Origin: Tubulanus polymorphus
Taxonomy: Eukaryota; Nemertea; Palaeonemertea; Tubulaniformes; Tubulanidae
Direction of reading: 5' to 3'
Length of the DNA stretch: 43,095 bases
Assembly (NCBI RefSeq): GCF_964204645.1
Contig: NC_134026.1
Location: 31,793,150 to 31,836,244, forward strand
Shown here: piece by piece, positions 1 through 12,500 of the stretch
How the letters are laid out: every line of letters starts with the position of its first letter
Position numbering within the stretch: position 1 is the stretch's first letter
Translations under genes and position numbers: made by a program
The notes under the pieces: generated by a model
Told to the model about the DNA's origin: nothing
Databases searched by the model: none
The model's input: the letters and a program-made list of their open reading frames with translations, nothing else

Positions 1-10
1 AATAAATTAC

Positions 11-501
11 GGTAAAAATTTGCGCCATTTTCTGTTGTTGTTGAACGGAACAATGATTTTCTAGAGACAGTATAACCGGGAACGGTGACGTCACGAAGGC
101 ACTTTTATTGATCGCTTCAACGACTGATTTAAATACGACTTTAGTAGTTAATGTATGACCGTGGTAGATTACAGGACTTCCGTCATCACCATCCCAACAA
201 TCTAACTCTACACACCGGCAACCAGTCAATAATACCTACAAAATAACGACAACCAGTCCGACTTACAATACATTATACACTCTGTGTACACATTACGCAA
301 ATTCATAGATTCAAAAGCGAATCTAAGATTTAAACATTCCGCAAGTGACGTCATACACCACACATGACGTCACAGCTGGCTACACACGTGACTTACCCGG
401 CTGTACATTTCTACGGAGGACTCTCCTCTCAACTGATGCGCCGTAAGATACGTGTTATGCGAGGATTCGATGTAATAATGAGATAACGGATGATCCATAT
501 C
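11..501 (-). CDS. Start of the PLC catalytic X domain (exons 501-397, 235-11)
   Basis: The exons encode 110 residues of the TIM-barrel X box. Visible catalytic and calcium-binding residues are the His and Asn of [11 protein letters not shown], the Glu and Asp of [11 protein letters not shown], the second catalytic His in YHGHTLTT, and the Glu in SLENHCS. All are intact, so an active lipase is expected. The last exon ends at the donor GTAATT (positions 10-9) in phase 0; the rest of X, the Y box, C2 and RA domains must lie to the left of the window. Confidence 0.93.
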
Positions 502-3500
502 CTATTAATATAGAAATACACGAGATTTAAACCCGGGACACCCGTGGCTCTACTGACACAATGACGTCACTAACCTCATCCTCCATTCTCGTCTGTTCAT
601 TAATAAACGCGTAATTATCTTTATCAATCAGAAAATTCGCAAATCCGTCAAACGATAAACAGTATTTATTCCTCATTACTGGATCCGGTTCATGACGCTA
701 CAAATCAAATTACAATCTCAAATTCTAATCCAACTCTAAAAATATCATTCATCTTATTAACAGTAATTATGAATAATTAAGGATTCGAACCCAATAACAT
801 CAGATACCTGTATGAGTCTGTAAATATCGTCTGTTGAATAAATCTCTTGTTGATAATTTTCTAGGAACTGTTTGAATTCTCGAGCAGGTAGATACCTGCT
901 GTTAACGGTCTCCACTCCAGCGCTGTTTGTAACTATACTCGATGCTGTGATCGCGTCAAATATCTTCAATCGTTCTGTATTATGATCTAATGATGTATTC
1001 CTCGTGATTAAACCTACAATTATTGCTGACTCGTTGAGGGATTGCGCAATCAAAACGGCAGCCATTTTGAATCGTGTGAAATTTGAATAATGCATTATTT
1101 GCTAGGCAACGAACAGTTGGGTCATATTTAATGATAAATCGATAGAAACCGGAAAATCGTCGCCATATTGGAAAACGCGCGGTATATCCGGTTTGCGATA
1201 TGCAATATGGCGGCTAATTGATACGTACCGGAGTCTCTAGGTCGATATTTGTATTTGATTGAACTGTTTGTTGTATATTTTCCGTCCAATTGACTTTTAT
1301 TAACCGCCACCTGATCGAACAACTGCCTCAAATCTTTCCGCAATCGCAGATAAAACGATCGGAACAAATCGACAAAATCCGGAAAATCCAATCGGGAAGA
1401 GTTTATTATCGGTTTCACTGTCACGTGACCGCCGCCTGCGCCGCCGCGGCCGCCGCCGGTCACGTGATCGACACGTGACCGCTGTTGTAACGCGTAGCTG
1501 AAAGCGAGGCTGGTAGGACGCAGTGATGATGATGCTACTGATGCTGGGGTAAGTGATACGGCTGCTGCTGCTGATGCTGATGCGATGTGACTCGGTATGT
1601 TATCATACGATACAGAAACTCGAACTGACTGCGCACCGGAAGTTGTCGATTTCTCGGGCATTGACTTCTGGGAAGATGTTGAATCCTACATAGAAAGAAA
1701 CAGCATTAAAATCAATAACTTATCGGAGTATCTGATAATTGATCGATTTATCGATTTATCGCTTACTCTTTGACTTTTCTTTTTCAATATTTTCGCTGTT
1801 GTATATCCGGCAAAGCTCGGAGTTCTCCGGAAAGTTCCGAGTCGTTCGTGCTCCTGATGACTGGTTCCGTTAGTTAGAGATCGATCTGGCCTGTGACGTC
1901 CACCAAATACCTACAACCAGAATCATACAACTATAGCCCGCTGTAGCATACTGCCCGCACACCTAGCCGTCCACAACCGCACACCTGTAGGTCTACAGCT
2001 CGCACACCTGTAGGTCTACAGCCGCACACCTGTCAGTCTACTGCTCGCACACCTGTCAGTCTACTGCTCGCACACCTGTCAGTCTACTGCTCGCACACCT
2101 GCAGTCACGCACATGTCAGTCTACAGCTGAAGCGTGTGCAGGTTGCAGGTTACAGGTTGCTAACTACATTCTGATGATACCTATAGTTGATATAGATGAA
2201 CTTACTTTGATAGCCTCAGCAGGAGTTGGTCCGACACATCTCTCATTCTCATAATACAATTGTAAATAGACGTTCATTAACCAATAAATGCGTTTATCTG
2301 TGTGTTTCATCTGTTTGTTCATACCATACAATAAACACTTTAACCCTGTGTACCAGATTTTACTGCTATTCGTCGGTAAAACTAAATGTAACAGTTTATT
2401 TTCAGCGATGTTAGCACCATACAATATACTAATACAGTGTATTTTATGCGATAGATTCTCTAGACTGTGTCTACGACTTAAACCGGTTAAATCGATACTT
2501 TCGTTACCGCATATCACATCTTTAATCATACACAGTTCAATAAAACCTTCCTCTAAACCGTCACTGACGAAATCACCGCCGGAATATTTCACAGATAGAC
2601 TACTACTCGTCTGATAATCTACATCTCCTGTCAGGTTGTACGATGGTGGACTCCCGGCTCGTAAGTTACTCCACTGGGGTTTTCCCCACGTTAAAGTCGC
2701 ATTGTTACTTTCTAAACGTAAATAACAGATGGCGCTGCGGTTGTTCTCTTCCTCGAGTCTAATGACAGTCGTCCCGTGATGCATCAATTGTAGAATATGC
2801 AAATTAATATGAGATAGTTTCGGGGAGATTAGAGTGACACGTGGGTCTTTATAAAGCGGTTCTATTGGCTGATATGTATCCAGAGTTAAATCGTAATCAC
2901 TATCCGTATCTATATCCCGACACGGTTCCGTTCCACCAATCAAATCATCCAATCTATAAATCAAATTTGCATACAACATTCAATCGATTATAATGATTTG
3001 AATATACGTATATAAATCGATTTTGCATATCGCATTCAATCGATGATAGAGAATTAGCATAAATTTGAATATGTAAATATGAATAAATACCTAGTGAGAT
3101 CGTCGATGTGTTTTTTAAGTAAATTGTCCGCTAGGTGGAGTGAGTGTTGTTGAAACAGCATAATATCACTGAGTATCACGTGAGCTTGTCTCATTTTATC
3201 GAGATTGATCAAACCACCGATGCCTATCCTCGTAATAAATCTATCCTCTCCTCCGTTATAGTCACTAGGGAACTACAAAAATATACACAATAAACACGTG
3301 ATATATACATATACACGACTACCCGTAAACTGATGACGTCACAGAGATACTCACATCCACGGTTAGGTCCGGTTCAGATGGTAAAACTGTTATACTCGGC
3401 ATTCCTTGGAAAATCTCGCGTAAATCTCGCAAAAACGCACCGAAGAACGGGACTATATTGCACTGTTTGATATCGAGAGCCCGCGTGACCGCATCGCGAT

Positions 3501-6500
3501 AGTCTTTAGTTTGTTCGTGACCCAATAGGAGGCGTGTTAGTTGATCCATAATGGTTAAATCAACGTTTGAGATCGTCAACCAAAATGATTTTAATTTCTC
3601 TGACCTAGAAATAAAGAAAATACGATCAGGTAAATAATAGCCAATCAGCGACTCGCGTTCGGGCTCTCGACCAATCAGAAACGAGATTGATACTTACTTT
3701 AAACCGACGAGTATTTCAGTAGCCGCGTTAAAATTACCCATATTCCAACAGGCTTTAGCTAATCGTAGTATACACGATAACATGGCTTTTCTGTCGTCCT
3801 GAGTCGGTTGAGTTATGAGTACGTGAGTTATCCAACAGCTTACCTTGAAAACAATACAGTTTATCATTATCATCATCATCATCGACATTAGTCTACGCTA
3901 GATGGCGCTGTAAACAAACCTCTTTGAATCGTTGGACCAGATCGTGAATAGTTGAACGCCTGTGATGATGAGGTTTGACGGTAACAGTGTGATCGGTTAT
4001 CGTTATTTGACGGATGTAATAAGCGGGCGAAACACTGACAAATAATTCACTCTCAACTCGAGTCAATCTTAAAGCGACCTCTTCCGGAAAGTGTAGAATC
4101 TGTTGATACGATTCCAGTTCGGCTGTATAGATCATAGCGTGGTCTACTTCCGGTTTAACATTCAGCTGTCGACGGGAATTTATATCAACTGAAACAAAAC
4201 CGTAAAACGTGAGAGAGAGAGGGAGGGGAAGAGGGAGAGGGGAGGGAAAGGGAGAGGGAGAGGGAGAGGGAGAGGGAGAGGGAGAGGGAGAGGGAGAGGG
4301 AGAGGGAGAGGGAGAGGGAGAGGGAGAGGGAGAGGGAGAGGGGGAGGGAGAGGGAGAGGGAGAGGGAGAGGGAGAGGGAGAGGGGAGGCAGAGGGAGAGG
4401 CAGAGGCAGAGGGAGAGGCAGAGGGAGAGGGAGAGGGAGAGGGAGAGGGAGAGGGAGAGGGGAGGCAGAGGGAGAGGGAGAGGGAGAGGGAGAGGGAGAG
4501 GGAGAGGGAGAGGGAGAGGGAGAGGGAGAGGGAGAGGGAGAGGGAGAGGGAGAGGGAGAGGGGGAGGGAGAGGGAGAGGGAGAGGGAGAGGGAGAGGGAG
4601 AGGGAGAGGGGAGGCAGAGGGAGAGGCAGAGGCAGAGGGAGAGGCAGAGGCAGAGGGAGAGGCAGAGGGAGAGGGAGAGGGAGAGGGAGAGGGGAGGCAG
4701 AGGGAGAGGCAGAGGGAGAGGGAGAGGGAGAGGGAGAGGGGAGGCAGAGGGAGAGGGAGAGGCAGAGGGAGAGGCAGAGGGAGAGGGAGAGGGAGAGACC
4801 GGTGTCGAACCCGGGACATCAGACACTGACTCAATAGATTAGAACATGAGAGAGACAGGTATCAAACCCGGGACATCAGAAACTGTCAGCTGCAGGCGCC
4901 GCCCGGTACTTACTGAAGTCGAAACTATGATGTCTAACTGATGATTGTTGTAAATATCTTCCATCTAAATCCATTACCTCCCACAGATTACACATCAAAG
5001 ATCTCAAATCCTCCATAGAATGTGTCGATAGTAATAACGGTTTAGAACCTTGGAATACTAGACTTAAAGCCTCGTTACACTTGCCCGCTCCAGCGCTCCA
5101 ATCCTCCAGGTCTTTAATCGGCTGATTACGTAGTAACGTACGCGTTTTATTATCCAACAATACAATCCGTTCTTTACTGATACCCAACAATCGAGTTATC
5201 TGTAATTATTATAAAACGTGTCAGTTCACGTTGCTATAGATACTGTAGGCAGTTTTTCTACTGATTGTTGTTAATTACCTTTTTATGAGTATTTCCTTTG
5301 AGTATTTCTTTCACCGAATACAATTTACACCCGAACGACGGAAGATTTGTACAGATTTTGATATAAAGTTGTTTCAATTTAACTTCGTTATCGTAATAAG
5401 GAGTATGCCATAGTTTCTTCTGTTTCTCCTATACAAATACAAATACATGTATCCCCAAAATACAAATACATATATCACCAAATATCGTATATCATCAAAT
5501 ACAGATATCATGTTTATATGGTACATAGAGTTTATATGGTACATAGAGTTTATATGGGATTATATGGAATTGGATTATTATGGGATTAAATGGAATGCGA
5601 TATTAGGATTATCTAACACAAACCTTAATAAGATCCCATATTTTTCTGGACTGATTAAATTCCGCCGGTAAATATTGAGTTAAATCATATTTTTTCTCTT
5701 CTTCCTCTTGATCTGAATCTTTCATACACATTAAAACACGTATAATACGACTAGTCGTGCTGCTGCTCGTGCTGCTGCTCGTGCTGCTGCTGCTCGTAAT
5801 CCTGTGAGTCGATGACAGGGATTTTTTCGGTTTTTGAGTCGATCTCATCAAATCTTTTTTTCTCTGTAGATTTTCCAGTTGTATCTAGGATAGATACGGA
5901 GATAATTAACGCGACTGAGAATGATTCAGTTTTTGTCCTGTCCTCAAAACGCGATTATTTTTACCGTATCTTTTATAAGACGATCTTTTTCAAGAGTTTC
6001 ATTTTGTTCATCGTCATTATTACAGTTTTCATCTTGACTTTCTGCAGCAGCTGCTGCTGCTGCTGCTGCTACTGCTGCAGCTGTTGTCTCGGGCCACGCA
6101 TCATCTATATGTAAATGTATTCCTGCTAACGTAGCTGCCTCGTCTTTACTGCATGGTAATTCACCCTGTATTACCAACTGTTGTAACTGTAATAATCAGT
6201 ATTACAGTATTACTTATATCAACCAGGTTGTTCCCCCCTCTCTCCCGCCATGTCGCAGTACCCCCTCCCCCTCCCCCATGTCGCAGTACCCCCCACCCCT
6301 CCCCCATGTCGCTGTATGACCCCCCAGCCCTCCCCCATGTCGCAGTACTCCCCCCCACCCCCACCCATGTCGCAGTACCCCCACCCCCACCCCACCCCTC
6401 CCCCATGTCGCTGTATGACCCCCCAGCCCTCCCCCATGTCGCAGTACTCCCCCCCACCCCCACCCATGTCGCAGTACCCCCACCCCCACCCCACCCCTCC

Positions 6501-9500
6501 CCCATGTCGCTGTATGACCCCCCAGCCCTCCCCCATGTCGCAGTACTCCCCCCACCCATGTCGCAGTATGACCCCCTGTAGTAGTATTGTGATGTATTAT
6601 TTACTGTCTCCTATTTGAAGATATTTGAAAATACCAATTCAACTGGAGAAGCCCGGCTCCCCTCCTACCCCCCTCTCCCCACCCCGCTCTCCCTCCCTCC
6701 CCGCCCCCGCTAATGTACTACAGTAATAACCTCCTTACATGTCTGTAATCTCTTAAACCTTTACTTTATGTTTCATATTTCAAACATCTTAGTCACACAG
6801 ACAACGCTAATTAATGCTTTTAATTACTTAACATTAATCAATGTCTTACGAGCTGAGAAATTAACAATTAGCGGGTTGAATTAACGCGTGAGGTTCTATG
6901 GTGTAATGGTTAGCACTTTGGACTCTGAATCCAGCGATCCGAGTTCGAATCTCGGTAGAACCTTCTATTTTTGCGCCGACCTAGGGTTAGGGTTAGCTAC
7001 AAGACCTAGGGTTAGGGTTAACCGGTCAACTGTAGGTTCTATGGTGTAATGGTTAGCACTTTGGACTCTGAATCCAGCGATCCGAGTTCGAGTCTCGGTA
7101 GAACCTTCCTTTTTGTCTCAAAATGATAACAATTTTTCTAAAATACAGGCTCAAATTTTACCTTTTTGTATTGTTGATGGACCGACTGCGGACTGTCGGG
7201 GTCAAGGTCACAGTGTTTCTGCGCATCGAATTCCTGAAAATCAATAATCAATTTTAAAAAAAAACAAAAACATTTCGGTAAAAAATTATAAATGAACCCT
7301 AGAAATTCCGTTATAACGATTCTATCGTTCTTAACCCTAACACTTTCTGAAAACAAATGAATTAAAACATTTCATTCTTTACTTTTCCCAAATTCGTTAT
7401 AACGCCAATTTTTTTGGACCCAAACTTTAACCGGCGTTAAGATATATATTTGTATGATGCTGGTAATCCACGTGCAGTAGCCGAGACTGGATTCCCCCTC
7501 CCCCCACTATGTTAACATTACCCCCCCCCCCCATGTTAATATACACCCCGATGTTAACATACCCCCTCCCACCGCCGCCCCCCCCCCCCCACGATGTGAA
7601 CATACCTCCATTTTCAGTAATCCCCAAACAGTTTGACTCCACACTCTGTATTCCGGACCGAGGCTGGCCATACGCGATAGAAAGTCTTTCATTTCCGTTT
7701 TAATAGCCTCTAAATCCAAACTGCAAGTCTCCAGCCAACTCTCTATAATTCTCATAGCTGCTTTATGCAACGGCGGAATATCCGCTACCGGACTAGTCGG
7801 ACTAGTACATATAACGTGTCTTACCGGACTAGTACCCGGATGTAACGATGTAATTGATAAATTACATTCAGATTTCTCAGAATCTATCGCAGCGGTATTG
7901 TCCTCTAGTAACGCGGTATCGCCGCCGCTATGAAGCTGCTGATTGGTCGGCAGTCCGTTATCGTTTACTAACAGGTTTTTAGTTTCAGACGAGGAAGGCG
8001 TATCTGCCTGACTGCCGCAAGGGGACGCTGCTGCGAAGTGTACCACGATATTAGAAGCGGCACTTTCCATGCTCGCTGACGTCACTTGTATATCACAAAT
8101 ACCATTTTCAGGAATATTATTAGTAAGAGTATTTTCGTATAAAACAGTAGGTAAAAGATGTCCGCTACAAATAGATTGAGATCGTTCATTAACCATAGTC
8201 CGTACAGGATGGTTACTGGTAGAGGTTAATACACGTATAGTCGTAGAGTCGAGCACGTGTACATTAGGTACAGAGTTAGATCGTGATAACATCGGTGAAA
8301 CACTCGCCGAATCGAAATGCGGTTCCATTACAAACGTCGGCAAATTTATCAACTCTCGTTGAAACGCGAGAATATCGATTTCTCTCGCTTTATCGTCCGG
8401 CGACGGTGCCGCCACCTGTTGTAATAGTTTCACTTGCATACGTCTGGTCGCGTGTTCCAGACGAGCGCAATGTTCCGAGTTACGCCGCCTGGTGGCGTCC
8501 ACGTGAGCTAACGCTAGATTGCCGTGTGATTTTGATATCCGTTTTTTAACGCTCGGCCATTTGAAAATCTTCCTCGTTTTCACTTCGTTATCGTGTATAT
8601 CACTGTCGATAGGTGGCGACACAGTAGGCGGTGATAGACTATCGGCTGCGTCGTTAATAGTCGTCGATTTAAAACTGGATCTGCTGCTGTTACTATCTTT
8701 CTGTATTAACGGATCAGTAAATGTAGAAATACCGTCCTGATCACTGTCCGTCGTTACTCCTGAACTAAACTGATCCTCCATTATATGAACCCTTAAATTC
8801 GGTTTACGTCGCTTAGTAACCGACCCACTGGATACTAATTGAGCGGCGAATTCGTTCTCCTGACCGCCGCGAGGGGGACACGTTTTAGTTTCTATTTGTA
8901 CCTCTGGTAGCTGTAATCCACTAGTTCCACTATTTCCACTATTCCGCGTTTTACGGCGGATCATTCCACCGAATATCTTATGGCACAATAATCTCAATAT
9001 TATAACCGGATGTACGATAACCGGAAGTGTCGTAAATAATAAATCCGTCACCGAATAATTGTGCGTGAAATCTAAATAGTTGTCTAGGAAACTGTGTCGA
9101 TTGTTGCCTCGTTCCGATGTCGGACTCGATGACGTCACAATAGGGAAGAAATTCCAATGTCTCGAATCCGATGAATCAGACGCGGCATCCTACAATAGAT
9201 ATTTAAAAAACATATACTATACTGCCCCCTAGTGGTGTATACAGATATACTGACTCCCCCTGGTGGTACATATCGAAACTAACCTCTATGAGTTGTGCGA
9301 CGAGGCCCTCGAGGGAACAGGACTTCAGGTGACCCTGTTGATTCCATATTTGTATTTTACCTAAAGCCATTGACTCAATGAACACATCCTCCGGATAATG
9401 AACCTGTAATACCGGATTAGGAGTATCATCCGTAAACGCTGCAATTAAATAACACATATATTTATATTTACTAGTTAATCCGGGATTATCGTAGGCCGAG

Positions 9501-12500
9501 TATAAATCAATACACATACGTCTTGTATCGAATAGATCCACACGACCTCCGAGACAATGAAACGAACCCATATAAACCAGTATCCTAGCAGCGTGATATT
9601 TCACGTATCTTGCGTATTTAGTGCTGTGGTTGGTGTAGTACCACTCATCTGACGGTAGGAGGAGCTGCATTAACGCGTCTGCTATTAACGCGTCAGACAG
9701 GGCCGGTTGATATATCGGGTTCATCGCTATATTCGCTATAGCTTGCAATATTAAACATAATAAATGCTGAAAATAATCAACATAACTCTATATAAAAGTG
9801 GCCCAGTGATTATTAACCCCTTCCCGTCGAATCGCGACTTACCGGGTCATGATTCGGGTCTAAGGCTTCGACCAATGTTTTGATGTGTCCGTCGTTCACT
9901 ATTTTATATTGAACATGAGATCCATGACACATGACAGTTAGTACACGAGCACTGAGTATCTGTATACAGTGATAAGTGCACGCTCTACATCTCGTACTAG
10001 GCGCGCATTTAGCACGAGTTCCCGTTATTCGATTATACATCGTGATACTGTTATGAAGCACGTTTAATATTTGTCCCGGATCGCTGTTTACCAGTTTCTC
10101 TAAAGGCGTTAAAGTCTCATCACTAAAATCGATATTCTCTTCTTCTTTAGGTTTATCCTTACCTACATCGACACTGGAACGTTTACTCTTCAGGGAATAT
10201 TTCTGTTCGTGTCCGGCTCCACCGTTTGAAGGTTGTTTTATCAGTTTTTTATTGATAATATCATCGAGATCTTTATTTTTTCCCATACCCCAAACCTCAT
10301 AAGTGTTATTAACGATGCACATGTCGATGATTCGATTAATAGAAGTTAAAGCTGTAAAATGTAACGATTGTTTTCCTTTCAAAAGCTCGAACGCTGTGTT
10401 TAGTAATTTAGCTAATTGTGTGAATGTATTGTGTTTATCTTCTAATGATGAACAGTCGTCTAATTCTTCTTGACAAGTCTGAAATACACGACAATATATC
10501 AGCATCAGCATCAACCTGCAACCCCTCAACCTGTAACCCCTCAACCTGCAACCCCTCAACCTGTAACCTGTAACCCCTCAACCTGTAACCCCTCAACCTG
10601 TAACCCCTCAACCTGTAACCCCTCAACCTGTAACCCCTCAACCTGTAACCCCTCAACCTGTAACCTGTAACCCCTCAACATGTAACCCCTCAACCTGTAA
10701 CCCCTCAACCTGTAACCTGTAACCCCTCAACGTGTAACCCCTCAACGTGTAACCTACACTCTTGAATAGTGAATGTCTGAGGAGTAGAAGTTCCAGACTT
10801 TGGAATCGAACCCCGAATAAACAGGATAGAAGCCACTTGACCACAGGTTAATATCCGTTGGACGTCTCTGGTTCTATGGTGTAATGGTCAGCACTTTGGA
10901 CTCTGAATCCAGCGATCCGAGTTCGAATCTCGGTAGAACCTTCTATTTTTTCTCCGACCTAGGGTTAGGGTTAGCTACAAGACCTAGGGTTAGGGTAAAC
11001 CGGTCAACTGTAGGTTCTATGGTGTAATGGTTAGCACTTTGGACTCTGAATCCAGCGATCCGAGTTCGAGTCTCGGTAGAACCTCGTTTTTTTTTTATTT
11101 CAACGACCTCCACCCCTCCCCACCCCTCTCCTCTCCACTCCCTCTCCTCCCCCTCTCCTCCCCTCCCCTCCCCTCTCCTCCCCTCACCTCCCCCTCTCCT
11201 CCCCTCACCTCTCCTCCCCTCTCCTCCCCCTATCCTCCCCTCTCCTCCCCCTCTCCCTCGACTAGACGAAGGTCACAAATTTCCCAGTTAAGGTTAAGAC
11301 TCAGTAACAACAAGAAACCTAACGAACAGTCGATCAGAATTACCTGAATAATTTTGGTAAATAGTTCATTAACGGCTTTCTCAATGACAGGATCATTGGT
11401 GTGATCGGATATTGACATTACAGATAACATACACGTCGCTAACCCATCTACGAGCGGTGGAACACATTCAGAATTCATCGCCAGTTTTATCAATACATTC
11501 AAACATCTTTCCGTCTCATCGAATCTGTTTTTATCTGTGAGAAGGAGAAACAGAGACACGATCATATTAATTATTTAACAAATATATAATTGAAGTGAAT
11601 CCTCGCAACGGAAATAGTTTGTTACGTCATCATTGTCTGTCAGTCGTAGAGTTTATATGAAATGGACACGATTTTAAACCTGAATCGACCTGACGATAAA
11701 CGTCGTGTATCTCGATTTTAATTCTCGAGGAATTAAATTCGTCTAAATTCTGTCTATGATAGGAGAGGAGGTTTCAAACCGGGCTCATTTTAACTATCGA
11801 TTTCACACACACACACACACACACATTGTATGAGTGGTGCCCCCTGGCGATGGAGTAGTAAAGTATATCAATAATCGATCGATAAGTAGGTGCTCTGTTG
11901 TTAGATTGATTGATTGATTGATTGATTGATTGTGTATCAATAATCACTCACTTTTTACACGTGTCTGCAGCCTGTCTACATAGCGTGTGTATGCAGGCGG
12001 CACTGGTAAGCGAGGATGTTATCAGGACCTCACCACACCCTACATTGACCCCCGCCTCTTCACTCCTTCTTGTCACTCCACACCCAACTTTATTCATTGA
12101 CAAACAAGCACGATTAATTCTCAACGGGGGTCATTATAAATGTGCTAGCTGTGGCAGGTGAGGCCGCTACTCTCGTGTGTTGTACTGTATATGTTTTAGT
12201 AGCGCAAGCAGCTCTGGTAAGCGAGGTTTACAGATTCTTATCACGTTCTCATTGATTTTAACGACTTCTGATGAGAAACAATTTCTAATTAACAGATGTT
12301 GAATTGTCTATTGAATCGTGCGTGCGATCAGCCCTTCCGCCCTTCCGCCCTCCGCCCTTCCGCCCCTTAATCCTTGTCATATACATTATAAATGAATGTA
12401 CAGTCATAATGATCAAACCTGATTGATTATTGATCGATTGACTGTTAGATGAAATAAACAGCCGCCCCGGTGTCTGAATATAGGTGGCGCTGTAGCTTAC

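Noticed and set aside
4185-4834. Open frames of 206-313 codons
   Set aside because: GGGAGA array in a PLC intron; only 4188-3920 is supported as coding.
4800-4885. B-box-like GTCGAACCCGGGACATCAG and a second copy, as tRNA genes
   Set aside because: No A box at the right distance and no cloverleaf; probably repeat flank or SINE debris.
6975-7022. TTAGGG blocks as a chromosome end
   Set aside because: Only two short blocks per spacer, embedded in a gene and repeated at 10960; interstitial, not a telomere.
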